Of a stretch of 64,000 nt of DNA, positions 43,809 through 52,609 are shown piece by piece. The notes under the pieces are model-generated. The model saw only the letters and a program-made list of their open reading frames with translations. It was not told the DNA's origin and ran no database searches. Source of the DNA: Pirellulaceae bacterium (GTDB lineage: Bacteria; Planctomycetota; Planctomycetia; Pirellulales; Pirellulaceae); NCBI GenBank assembly GCA_023382975.1, contig JAHDXO010000015.1, positions 1 through 64,000 of the forward strand. Direction: 5' to 3'. The position numbers were made by a program, and so were the translations under genes. The stretch's first letter is position 1, and the number at the start of each line of letters is the position of its first letter.

Positions 43809-46745
43809 TTACGGTACACGGACAAACACTGGACGGCCTTCGACCTGGGTGCCGGACAGCGTGATCGTCGCGCGACCGCCTGCCAATTGGCCGACTTTGG
43901 TGATACTAGGCTTTTCGCCGGCGGTTCCGTGGATGACCAGCAACTCTCCACTGGCATCGGCAAGGGCAGCGGGCACTGGACAGGTCCATTTCTGTGTTTC
44001 GTCCCGCAGCAGGCAACCGCCCCAACGATAACGCTCCCAGGGTTGACGCGCCAGCATTTCTTTCCAGGCTTGTTGGGCCCGCAGACTGGCGTTTTCAAGC
44101 GGTGCCATGCTGTCCAGCAGGCGCTGAGCCGCATCCCGCGCCCGAGTCGCATTGGCGTTTTCGGGATCGACCCAACTGACCGCTAGATCCAATCTTCCGT
44201 CTTGCCTAGCCTTCTGGATCAGAGCCCTCCAAGGGCCAAATCCCTGCTCGACCGCGTAGCTGCCCCCGCAGGCGGTCGCGAGAATCCGATCAAGCAGTTC
44301 GATCTTCAAAATCGGCTCCATCAGTGGATCGGTGTACAACTTCTGGATGATCTTGAAGAAGGTTGACTCCCAATTGGTGTCGTCCATTTGTGCCACTTGG
44401 TCCACCAGCAGATCAAAGAACCGCTGCTGTGGTGATGTCCAGTCGAACGCGGTTTCCCGCGGCGGATTCGCCACTTCGGTGCGTGGGATTTCGATTTGTC
44501 GAGTCTCTGCGACTTGGTTGTCGACCAAGTGGGCCAGTTTGATGCTGCGCGAGGAGGCCTTCGGGGCCTCTCCCATGAAGTAGTAGCGAATTTGCGGCCC
44601 GCTGGCTGGCTTGCGCAACACCATCAAAAAATCTTTGACCGCGGGGACGCTCAGATCGGGAATCAAGGTCGCCTCGAGACGATCGCCGTTGCTTTTGATT
44701 CTCGCTTGCACGGGCGTCAGGAACTCGACAACCTTATCGACGGAAGCTTCCGCGGGGAAGCCGGGGTGTTGCTGTTTTAGGGCCTTGGCCTCGTCGATCA
44801 GTTCCTTCGCCCGGGTTGCGCTGATTCCGGTTAGCTGCAATGCGGACCAGCGCTGGCTCAACTGGTCCCACGCCTCGGTTCCGTCCCAGCAACCCGATTC
44901 GTTTTCCAGAACCTGCTTGAAATCGGCGGCTCGCGACGTTTGCGGAAACCGATCGATATAAGCCTGCAGGCTGCGCGTATATTTAGCACGGTCGCCCACC
45001 GCCTCGCTGACGCGAGCCAGCAACTGGGCTTCGGATTGTCTGGCAATTCCGGTCTCGTAGTCTTTCTTGAGACGGCCCAATCTCGATGCGATCTGGTCCC
45101 GGTGAACGGATTCCACCTGAGGCCGTTTTCCGAGCGTTTCGCCTTCGCGCAGCAGTAGCTCGATCGCGTCCATATCGTTGCGGTCCAGTTGCTCGAAACG
45201 CTGATCCCAAGCGCGGAACTCGGCGAGCCAAGTGTCGTTGATTTCCGTTTGCAGTGTACGCTTCCTGGCCTCCACCTCGCCGCGGATCACCTCCAGTTCC
45301 TTTTTCTCTGCGTCCCGCACATGGGGCGGCGCCTTGTCCGCCAGTTCATCGGCCGTGCGGAGTTTGCGCCAGGCTTCCGAATATCCAGCCACGGTCTGCC
45401 CGTCGTCGCGGGCATCCTTCAACAATTGCTCGAACCGGTCGCGCCGTGCTTGTTCCGCTTGCGTCGCCGTCTCCAACGCCTTGACCTGGTCTTGAATCTC
45501 CGGGGTCTTCAGCAGCCAAGGGGCGCTCCGTTCCAGTTCGTCGGCATAGTCGCTGGCTTCCGACAGTCTCCGGGCCTCGACCAACTGAGCTAGGTTCTTC
45601 TGATGTCCCGCCAGATGTCTGCCTTGCATGTGAGCATAGATCGCCCAAGCGGTTACGCCGGCGACTAATAAGACCGACATAACGATCGAGGTCAACACGA
45701 ACGCCGTTCTGCGGCGCGAAGCTGTGTCGAATCGAGCGAACCTCTCTTGCAGGCGTTGTTCCAACGCCTCGGTCAGCCCCGGTTCGAAACGCAGCACGGC
45801 ATGCGCCAATCGTTCCAGTTCTTGCCGCGATGCCCCCTCGTCTAACGCAGACTCCAGATCGGCCAGCGCGGATTCGTAATCCACTTGCTCCTGCTCCTGC
45901 CGATCCTGCTCTGCCAGCCAATCCAACGCGGGCGTGACCAGTTCCAGCAGAGGATCGTCATCCCGCGCGATCCCGACGGCAGCATAGATCTTCCATTGAT
46001 CGCGGAACTTTCTGGCCTGCTGAACGTCGTAGTTCGCGTAAGCTTCGGTCAAGCTTTTTTCCACGGCTTCCAGTTGCCGCCGAGCCTGCTTGCCGCGAAG
46101 CTGCCGATGCGCGTCGGCGATCCGCTTGGTAACGGCGCCCGGCGGAGGCACGAGCCACGGCTCGGAGCGGATCTCCTGCTCCAATTGGGCGATCGCCGCC
46201 AGATCGTTGCGCGTTACCGCTCCGTCGGTCTCGCTGGCTAACTGGCCGTGTCGAACTCGTTCCCACGTGCGCACGTCCTCCAACCAGATCGGATTGCCCG
46301 CGTCCTGCCGGGCGATCTGCCGCAGCACTTTCAGCCGCGATCCCAAGGGCGCCCGGGCCAGCGCCAGCAGGCGGTGCTGACGCAGAATGTCGCCCAGTTC
46401 CGAGTTCGTCGTGTAGGCATCGTTCAGATCCGTCGCGACGTCCGAGCGAAGCGCGGGCGGGCCGGCAAGTCCGAACTGGCGAACGTATTCACCCCACTGA
46501 GCGGCCTCGGGAAAATCCAGCAGCGCGACGGCGTCCAGCAGATTGGGCTCGCGGTCGCACTCCTGAATCGCCTCGGCGCGAAACCCTTTGTGCAGCAGCT
46601 TGTCACAAGCGGCCAGTCGCTCGTTTACTTCCGTGACCGCATCGGCATAGCGGGCATCCACATCCCGCAGAGCGTCGTCCGCGGGATCGACATCGGCCGT
46701 CAAAATGGTCAGGATGTCTTCGACAATCTGCTCGTACGGTGACAT
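43809..46745 (-). CDS. Large helical single-pass membrane protein of the GTPase locus
   Basis: 978 residues from ATG 46745 (GGAG 8-9 nt upstream), 32 nt after the preceding gene. Residues 1-345 are alpha-helical with repeat-like Ala/Glu/Arg/Leu helices. One membrane helix lies at 347-371, followed by about 200 residues of coiled coil (e.g. KNLAQLVEARRLSEASDYAD) and a mixed alpha/beta C-terminal part of about 400 residues. No enzyme motif is visible. It probably links the inside and outside of the envelope as a scaffold for the GTPase/GAP1 proteins. Family not recognised. Confidence 0.75.
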   Translation of the reverse strand: MSPYEQIVEDILTILTADVDPADDALRDVDARYADAVTEVNERLAACDKLLHKGFRAEAIQECDREPNLLDAVALLDFPEAAQWGEYVRQFGLAGPPALRSDVATDLNDAYTTNSELGDILRQHRLLALARAPLGSRLKVLRQIARQDAGNPIWLEDVRTWERVRHGQLASETDGAVTRNDLAAIAQLEQEIRSEPWLVPPPGAVTKRIADAHRQLRGKQARRQLEAVEKSLTEAYANYDVQQARKFRDQWKIYAAVGIARDDDPLLELVTPALDWLAEQDRQEQEQVDYESALADLESALDEGASRQELERLAHAVLRFEPGLTEALEQRLQERFARFDTASRRRTAFVLTSIVMSVLLVAGVTAWAIYAHMQGRHLAGHQKNLAQLVEARRLSEASDYADELERSAPWLLKTPEIQDQVKALETATQAEQARRDRFEQLLKDARDDGQTVAGYSEAWRKLRTADELADKAPPHVRDAEKKELEVIRGEVEARKRTLQTEINDTWLAEFRAWDQRFEQLDRNDMDAIELLLREGETLGKRPQVESVHRDQIASRLGRLKKDYETGIARQSEAQLLARVSEAVGDRAKYTRSLQAYIDRFPQTSRAADFKQVLENESGCWDGTEAWDQLSQRWSALQLTGISATRAKELIDEAKALKQQHPGFPAEASVDKVVEFLTPVQARIKSNGDRLEATLIPDLSVPAVKDFLMVLRKPASGPQIRYYFMGEAPKASSRSIKLAHLVDNQVAETRQIEIPRTEVANPPRETAFDWTSPQQRFFDLLVDQVAQMDDTNWESTFFKIIQKLYTDPLMEPILKIELLDRILATACGGSYAVEQGFGPWRALIQKARQDGRLDLAVSWVDPENANATRARDAAQRLLDSMAPLENASLRAQQAWKEMLARQPWERYRWGGCLLRDETQKWTCPVPAALADASGELLVIHGTAGEKPSITKVGQLAGGRATITLSGTQVEGRPVFVRVP

Positions 46746-46777
46746 GATCGCGGCTCCAGACGTTCTCGTTCGCAGGG

Positions 46778-48535
46778 TCAAAAACCTTCGGTGACGACTA
46801 GATCGAATTCCCGGTCATCCACCTTGACGTACAGCCGATAGTCCAAGCGGGTTTGGTTGTGCAGGTCCGTCTTGAACTGCTTCATCGCATCATGCCAAGC
46901 TCGCACTTCCTCGATGACACTCGCGATCTTGTTGTACGTCTTCGCGATGTCCAGAGTGTCCGGATTGTCAAGCCCATGGTTCTGATAGGCAGACGCCACA
47001 CCGGGATGGGCCTGGCTCAGTTTGTTCGCCTCGATGATCCATTCCTGATATCTTGTCTCCTGAACTTTATCCAAGCCTCTTTTGGATTTCTCTTTTCGAA
47101 ACATGGCGATCTGGTCCTCCAACTCCGCGTATCTTCCCACGACGACTTCCCGCGTTTTTTGGTCCAGCTCGAGCCACTTCTTCAGGTCTCTGAACTTGAA
47201 TTGGCTCTGCATGACGACCTTGAGATCATTGAAACGCTCCTCCACTTCTTTGCGGTGCTTGTCGATGGCGTTATCACTCAGCTCAAGTTCTGCTCGGTTC
47301 GCCTTCCAATCATGGCTCTTCCAGTACTCCTTCCTGCCGATCCGTTCGCTCGACGAAAGCACCACAGCCGTTCCGAAGAGTTTGGCTTCGATCCATAGTC
47401 CTTCCCGCTGGTCGTGAAACAAGCTCAGTTCAACGTTGACTTTAGCATCTGAAACATTGGCATAATACTGCGGTGCGGGCACCAAAAAGGTTGCCTTGGG
47501 CTGCCTTAGTGTTGCCCTACCGGTAAATTCAGCGCCCTTGATGCCGCGGAACTTGAAATCTAGCTCCAGATCGTCGTCGGGCCGCAACGCAAACTCGCCG
47601 CCCTGGACCAAAGTGATTCGAACGCCGGGCTCGACTTTCAATTGAGCCGAAGGGATCGTTTTCGACGGCAGTTCGAGCGCACAAGTTACGACTTCGCCCC
47701 CGGCGGTAAGCTTCAACGAACAGAAGGCCAAACGGAGCGGCGGTCGGTCGGTTTCCCAATTGAATCGCAGCACGCCGTCTTGCAGCTCGAACGTGGCGAT
47801 TTTGGTCGTCCGCGCATCGCCGATGCCGCTTGTCGGTCGAAGGTCCGTGGTGACTTCCCAACGCCGCATCCCGTTTTCGTCGACGTGGCTGATCGTGTTC
47901 GTCTGTCCGCTGCGCGGCTCGAATTCCTTGCCGACCAGTTTCAGTTCGACGTCTTGGCTGCTCTTAACGCTCAGCTTGGCGAGTTCCCGTTTCTCCGTGT
48001 TCAACCGCGGCTTGGCGAACGAGCCGGCACCTTCCAGCACCAAGGGCGGCAGTTGCAGCCGCTTGTGAAGTTTCTCAATTTCCAAGAATGGATTCGGCTT
48101 GGGCGGCGTTGGCGTTGGAAACTGATCTGCGGGCCATGTCTTCGGAGACCGCTCGGCTTTGTCGACGAGTGGATGTGCCCTGGCCGGCGTGGTCGCCACG
48201 TCCTCCGGCAGAATCTCTGGCCTCCGCGATTCGATCGGCTGAGGCTCCCGTGGTCGAAGGCTGGATGGTTGGCTGGGATTGACGTCCGCCGTCTGGACTG
48301 GCGGCACGTTGCGAGTCGTTGGCCGGAAGATCCTTACGGCAAGAAAAACCAGACAGAACAAGATTACCAATCCAGACGCCACGGAAACCAACACGAGCAC
48401 CTGGGGACCGGGCAGTTTCTGCAGCAGCCACGTCGCCGCTGTCGACGGTTCGACCGGACGGGGAAGCGGCGGGCGCACCGGTGGCCCCTTCCGCGCCGGT
48501 TGTCTTGGTTCGTTCATACGGTCTTCCGCATTCAT
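46778..48535 (-). CDS. Membrane-anchored paralogue of the GAP1-like protein, lacking the GAP1 part
   Basis: 585 residues from ATG 48535 (ATG 48517 possible, with GGAAGA upstream). A short basic, Pro-rich inside segment, a membrane helix at about 45-70, a Pro-rich linker, then about 440 residues nearly superimposable on the C-terminus of the 48582-51236 product: both contain GSFAKPRLNTEKRELAKL, DENGMRRWEVTTDLRP and the closing DYRLYVKVDDRE. It lacks the GAP1-like N-terminus. Likely a product of tandem duplication. Function unknown; presumably works in the periplasm with its sister. Confidence 0.82.
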   Translation of the reverse strand: MNAEDRMNEPRQPARKGPPVRPPLPRPVEPSTAATWLLQKLPGPQVLVLVSVASGLVILFCLVFLAVRIFRPTTRNVPPVQTADVNPSQPSSLRPREPQPIESRRPEILPEDVATTPARAHPLVDKAERSPKTWPADQFPTPTPPKPNPFLEIEKLHKRLQLPPLVLEGAGSFAKPRLNTEKRELAKLSVKSSQDVELKLVGKEFEPRSGQTNTISHVDENGMRRWEVTTDLRPTSGIGDARTTKIATFELQDGVLRFNWETDRPPLRLAFCSLKLTAGGEVVTCALELPSKTIPSAQLKVEPGVRITLVQGGEFALRPDDDLELDFKFRGIKGAEFTGRATLRQPKATFLVPAPQYYANVSDAKVNVELSLFHDQREGLWIEAKLFGTAVVLSSSERIGRKEYWKSHDWKANRAELELSDNAIDKHRKEVEERFNDLKVVMQSQFKFRDLKKWLELDQKTREVVVGRYAELEDQIAMFRKEKSKRGLDKVQETRYQEWIIEANKLSQAHPGVASAYQNHGLDNPDTLDIAKTYNKIASVIEEVRAWHDAMKQFKTDLHNQTRLDYRLYVKVDDREFDLVVTEGF

Positions 48536-49935
48536 GCTCGATCGCCCTTACGTTCGACGATTCATCCTGATCCAGGAGAAGTCAATCCTTGGCCTTCGGG
48601 GACGCGTTTGAAAATCCCTCTGTCTCCACCAGGGTGATTTCCCGGTCATCCACCTTGACGTACAGTCGATAGTCCAAGCGGGCTTGGTTGTGCAGGTCCG
48701 TCTTGAACTGCTTCATTGCACCATGCCAGGCTCGCACTTCCTCGATGACAGGCGCGAACTTGTTGTACGTTTTCGCAATGTCGCGAGTGTCCGGATTGTC
48801 AAGCCCATGGTTCTGATAGGCTTTCGGCACATCGGGATGCTTCTTGCTCAGTTCGTTCAAATCGCGAATGTATCCGTGATATCGGTCTCTCTGAGCATCA
48901 GTTAGCCCTTTTTTGGTTTCGTCTTTTCGAAACATCTCAATGTCGTCGTCCAATCGTGCGTATTGCCCCACGGCAATTTCCCGCGTCGTTGCGGGTAAAG
49001 CGAGCCAGTTCTTCAGGTCTTTGAACTTGAATTGGCTCTGCATGATGAGCTTTACCTGTGAAAACAGATACTCGGCGTCTTCCAAGTGCTTCTTGAGGAC
49101 GTCGTTGTCGCTCAGCTCAAGTGTTGTTGGTCCCCTATTCCAGTTGTGGCTCTTCCAATAAACATCCTTGGATCGTTCGCTCGGCGACAGCAACGGCGCC
49201 ATTCCGAAGAGTTTGCCTTCGATCCATAGCCCTTCTCGCTGATCCTGAACCAGACTCAGCTCAAGTTCGACTTTGGCATTCGAGACACTGTGCGGTACGG
49301 GCACCGAAAAAGTCGCCTTGGGCACTTTCGTCGTGGATTTACCGGTGAATCCGTCGCCCTTGATGCCGCGGAACTTGAGATCAAGCACCAGATCGTCATC
49401 GGGCCGCAACGCAAACTCGCCGCCCTGGGCCAAACTGATCCGAGCGCCGGGCTCGAGTTTCAATTGGGCGGAAGGAGCCGTTTTCGGCGGCAGTTCGAAC
49501 GTACAAGTTACGTCTTGGCCATCGGCTGCGAGTTTTAAGGAACAGAAGGCCAACCGAAGCGGCAGCCGGTCGGTTTTCCAGTCTTCCCAGTTGAACCGCA
49601 GCACGCCGTCTTGCAGCTCGAACGTGGCGATCTTGGTCGTCTGCGCATCGCCGATGCCGCTTGCCGGTCGAAGGTCCGTAGTGACTTCCCAACGCCGCAT
49701 CCCGTTTTCGTCGACGTGTGTGATCGTGTTCGTCTGGCCGATGCGCGGCTCAAACTCCTTGCCGACCAGTTCCAGTTGCACGTCTTGGCTGCTCTTAACG
49801 TTCAGCTTGGCGAGTTCCCGTTTCTCCGTGTTGAGCCGCGGTTTGGCGAACGAGCCGGTGCCTTCCATTACTGTTAACGGCGGCAGTTGCAGCCGGTTCT
49901 GAAGTTTCTTTATTTCCAAGAACGGATTCGGCTTG
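46790..49935. repeat. Tandem duplication of ~1.3 kb covering two gene 3' halves
   Basis: About 46790-48110 and 48600-49935 are direct repeats at DNA level: long identical stretches occur at matching places (for example CGCAGCACGCCGTCTTGCAG near 47770 and near 49595). They encode the shared C-terminal domains of two consecutive genes. Divergence is spread along the length and both copies keep open frames. Confidence 0.82.
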
Positions 49936-51236
49936 GGCGGCGGGGCAGGTTTCTCCTTTTCTGCCGGCCGTGGTTCGTCTGGCGAATCGGATTCGCCGAC
50001 CGGCGGCGCGGCTTCGAAGCTGTCCTCGGGCTCTTCCTCGGGCGGATCGTTGTTCTGCTTAGCCGCCTCGGGATCGTCCGGTTGCAGCGGCGGCGAGTCC
50101 GGCGGCTTGACATCCGTGTCTACGACTTGCACCGCCGGCACCTCGAAGCGGTTGCTCAACAACACGGCGATCACGACGATTCCCAGAAAGGCGAGCAACA
50201 ATCCACAGGCAACCGCGGGCAGCAGCCAACGATTGCGCCGCGCGGGCTGCTCGGGAGGCAGCCAAGCGGGCGGCGCGCTGGGACGCCGCACGAAGGACGG
50301 GGTAGGCGGAGCCAGTGCCAAATCGTCAGGTTCTTCGGGGATTTCGACGCGCGACGGCGCAGTGGCGACGGGGCGCGGTGCATCCGGCGTCGTTCGCGTC
50401 AGCGGGGCGGCGCCGCGAACGGGTTCTCGATAGGAGACGACACCCGTCCGCGCCGCCTTGATCAGTTCGCCCCCCTGGGCTTGGCCCAGCTGATTGCAGA
50501 GATCGATGACAGACGCTCGCACGTCGCGCCGCAACGCAGTCGCCTCGGGAGTCCCGTCCAGCAGGAAACGCCATTGGCAGTCAACCCCGGCCGGCGCCTT
50601 CGTAAAGTAGGTGCTGAACGTCACCTCCCAGCGCCGCTCGGGGGGCAGCAGGCCGAGCGACTCGACCACCAGGTCCAAGACGGCGGTACCGGCCGGAAAG
50701 ATCACCGACATCACTCCGCCTTTGCGGAGTGCGGATTCGGCGAGCACGCCGCCCCATCCCGCATCGCCGGTCAATTGTTTCCAACACCGGCAGATCTGTG
50801 CCGGTCGATCGACAAAGGTCGGCTGGCGGCCGACCGGCAACGTGCGGACGTGGCCGTCCCACTGCTGGACAAAGAAATTCTTGTCGGCCATCACCCACGC
50901 CGGACCGCCGGGCGCGTCGACGGTTTCGGCGGGTTCCAAGGCCACGTGATGCGCCAGTTTGTTGCTGCGCTGGGTATAGTCCAAACCGGCGTCCGCAACG
51001 CGGGACAGGATGTGGAATTTTCGGCCGCCTACCGTGGTGTGGTAGTGGGTGTAATTGACCGGGTTCTGGCCGGCCTGAGAGTCGTGGGCCATGAACGCAT
51101 GGCGATATCCGCTGAACGATTCCAAACGCTCCGCCAGATTCTTGGCCAAGCCGGTCGTGCTGACCACCGTACAGAAGCCACGACTGCCCGGCTTCAGCCC
51201 TTGGGGAGCGGAGGTGTAGAGAATCTCATGGCTCAT
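48582..51236 (-). CDS. GAP1-N2-like protein with membrane helix and large periplasmic domain
   Basis: 884 residues from ATG 51236, overlapping the GTPase stop as ATGA. Residues ~1-275 (EILYTSAPQGLKPGSRGFCT, LESFSGYRHAFMAHDSQAGQ, WEVTFSTYFTKAPAGVDCQW) look like the 'GTPase-associated protein 1' N-terminal type 2 domain as I remember it. Then a Pro-rich linker, a membrane helix at about 338-360, a strongly acidic Pro-rich stretch, and a C-terminal region of about 450 residues shared with the next gene. Such GAP1 proteins accompany TRAFAC-type GTPases in predicted conflict systems; here the adjacent gene is that GTPase. Confidence 0.82.
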   Translation of the reverse strand: MSHEILYTSAPQGLKPGSRGFCTVVSTTGLAKNLAERLESFSGYRHAFMAHDSQAGQNPVNYTHYHTTVGGRKFHILSRVADAGLDYTQRSNKLAHHVALEPAETVDAPGGPAWVMADKNFFVQQWDGHVRTLPVGRQPTFVDRPAQICRCWKQLTGDAGWGGVLAESALRKGGVMSVIFPAGTAVLDLVVESLGLLPPERRWEVTFSTYFTKAPAGVDCQWRFLLDGTPEATALRRDVRASVIDLCNQLGQAQGGELIKAARTGVVSYREPVRGAAPLTRTTPDAPRPVATAPSRVEIPEEPDDLALAPPTPSFVRRPSAPPAWLPPEQPARRNRWLLPAVACGLLLAFLGIVVIAVLLSNRFEVPAVQVVDTDVKPPDSPPLQPDDPEAAKQNNDPPEEEPEDSFEAAPPVGESDSPDEPRPAEKEKPAPPPKPNPFLEIKKLQNRLQLPPLTVMEGTGSFAKPRLNTEKRELAKLNVKSSQDVQLELVGKEFEPRIGQTNTITHVDENGMRRWEVTTDLRPASGIGDAQTTKIATFELQDGVLRFNWEDWKTDRLPLRLAFCSLKLAADGQDVTCTFELPPKTAPSAQLKLEPGARISLAQGGEFALRPDDDLVLDLKFRGIKGDGFTGKSTTKVPKATFSVPVPHSVSNAKVELELSLVQDQREGLWIEGKLFGMAPLLSPSERSKDVYWKSHNWNRGPTTLELSDNDVLKKHLEDAEYLFSQVKLIMQSQFKFKDLKNWLALPATTREIAVGQYARLDDDIEMFRKDETKKGLTDAQRDRYHGYIRDLNELSKKHPDVPKAYQNHGLDNPDTRDIAKTYNKFAPVIEEVRAWHGAMKQFKTDLHNQARLDYRLYVKVDDREITLVETEGFSNASPKAKD

Positions 51237-52585
51237 GTGCCGGTCTCCCTCATCTTGAGCAGCACAGGCGACTCCGTTTCGTCTTCATGAACGGCCGCGG
51301 CGGAACGCGATCCGCGACGCGAAGTGCCGACTCGGACCAATCCCTTCGTGCAGCGGTTGAGCGCGAACAACAGCGGGACTTCCGACCAGATGGGCTGGAT
51401 GTGCCGCGGTCGAATGCCCAGCATACCGCTGGTACCGATGATCTCTGGCGCGCAGCCCAAGGCGCTGACCGGGATGTAGATCACTTCGTTGGAGAAACCT
51501 TCGGCCGCAGCGACCAGTTCGCGAGCATGCTGGTTCAAGATTTCCCGGACAGTGTCCGAAACCGACTTCAGGACGTTGCTGTCCAAGGCGGACATGGTCT
51601 TTCCAGCCCGCCGGACGATTTGATTCAGGTCCAGCTTCAGGTTCGGCGCGAGGGCGCGCCAGGCGTCGAATTTGGTGACGATGACCACCAGCGGTTGCCG
51701 CAGTTTGTCGCTGGAGGAAGCGCCGCTGTGCGCCCGGATGCGGTTGGCGGCTTCCAGCAGGACCTGATCCTGACGATGGCTCCAACCATGGTCGCCCATC
51801 TGCGGATCGTTGCTGTGATCCTTGCAGCGCGCACGGAACTTGGGGTGCTGGGTCGGATCGAACAGAAAGAACAGAACCTCCGACAACGCAAGGTGCTTCG
51901 ACGGGCTGTTGGGCGTCTCGCCGCCCGGCAGGAAATGCTCGCCCGCGTTGTCGTACAGACAGAGCGCGCGGGCCAACAACCGCCGCTTGTCGTAGTCGAT
52001 GTGGCCGTCCAGCGGTTGTAGCGAAAACACGAAGGGCCGAGGATACCACACCCGCCGCTCGCCGTAGGCCACCGACTGGTACAACTGTCCCTCCAGCTCG
52101 GTCTTCGGCAGATAAACCAACTGGTCGTCCTTCGGGTTCAGGAACAACCGCTCTTCGTACTCGCTGAGCACCTGATTGTTCAGTGGATCGGCGTCTGTGA
52201 AACTGACGGCGAACTGGTCCCGCAATGTTTGCCGCAACTGCCATGTCATGGACGACAGAAAGTACGATTTGCCGGATCCGGGAGCGCCCAGGATCGACAG
52301 GAACAGCGGCTGCATCTCCAACAGCGACCAAGCAATGGAAAGATGGCAGTGGGGACAGGCCAAGCCGGTACAAAGCTCGCCGCGCACATCGATCGCCTTG
52401 CCGTCGGCGGAGAACCGCGAGGGCAGAAACCGGATTTGCTCGTCCTGGCCCAGCAGCGGATCGCCCCGCAAATCCGAATGGGCCGCGATCCAAAGCAGTT
52501 CGTGCGGCGGGAATTCGGTCCAGCAATGCGGGCAAATCATCTGGGAACGCAAGGAAACTCCAAGGTTTTGTCCACGGGCTGTCAT
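51233..52585 (-). CDS. Zinc-ribbon TRAFAC-type GTPase (double-GTPase-2-like)
   Basis: 450 residues from ATG 52585 (GAGGAG well placed upstream). A split zinc ribbon (Cys18/Cys21 and Cys77/Cys80) precedes the nucleotide domain. The P-loop is GAPGSGKS at 100-107, the switch-II-like DxxG is DNAG at 212-215, and the base-specificity motif is TKFD at 304-307 in LVVIVTKFDAW. Layout and motifs fit the 'double-GTPase' group described in computational surveys of bacterial conflict systems. It begins 24 nt after the kinase gene and overlaps the GAP1-like gene by 4 nt. Likely the central switch of the locus. Confidence 0.85.
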   Translation of the reverse strand: MTARGQNLGVSLRSQMICPHCWTEFPPHELLWIAAHSDLRGDPLLGQDEQIRFLPSRFSADGKAIDVRGELCTGLACPHCHLSIAWSLLEMQPLFLSILGAPGSGKSYFLSSMTWQLRQTLRDQFAVSFTDADPLNNQVLSEYEERLFLNPKDDQLVYLPKTELEGQLYQSVAYGERRVWYPRPFVFSLQPLDGHIDYDKRRLLARALCLYDNAGEHFLPGGETPNSPSKHLALSEVLFFLFDPTQHPKFRARCKDHSNDPQMGDHGWSHRQDQVLLEAANRIRAHSGASSSDKLRQPLVVIVTKFDAWRALAPNLKLDLNQIVRRAGKTMSALDSNVLKSVSDTVREILNQHARELVAAAEGFSNEVIYIPVSALGCAPEIIGTSGMLGIRPRHIQPIWSEVPLLFALNRCTKGLVRVGTSRRGSRSAAAVHEDETESPVLLKMRETGT

Positions 52586-52609
52586 CTTGGTGCTCCTCGG
52601 TTCGAGTAC

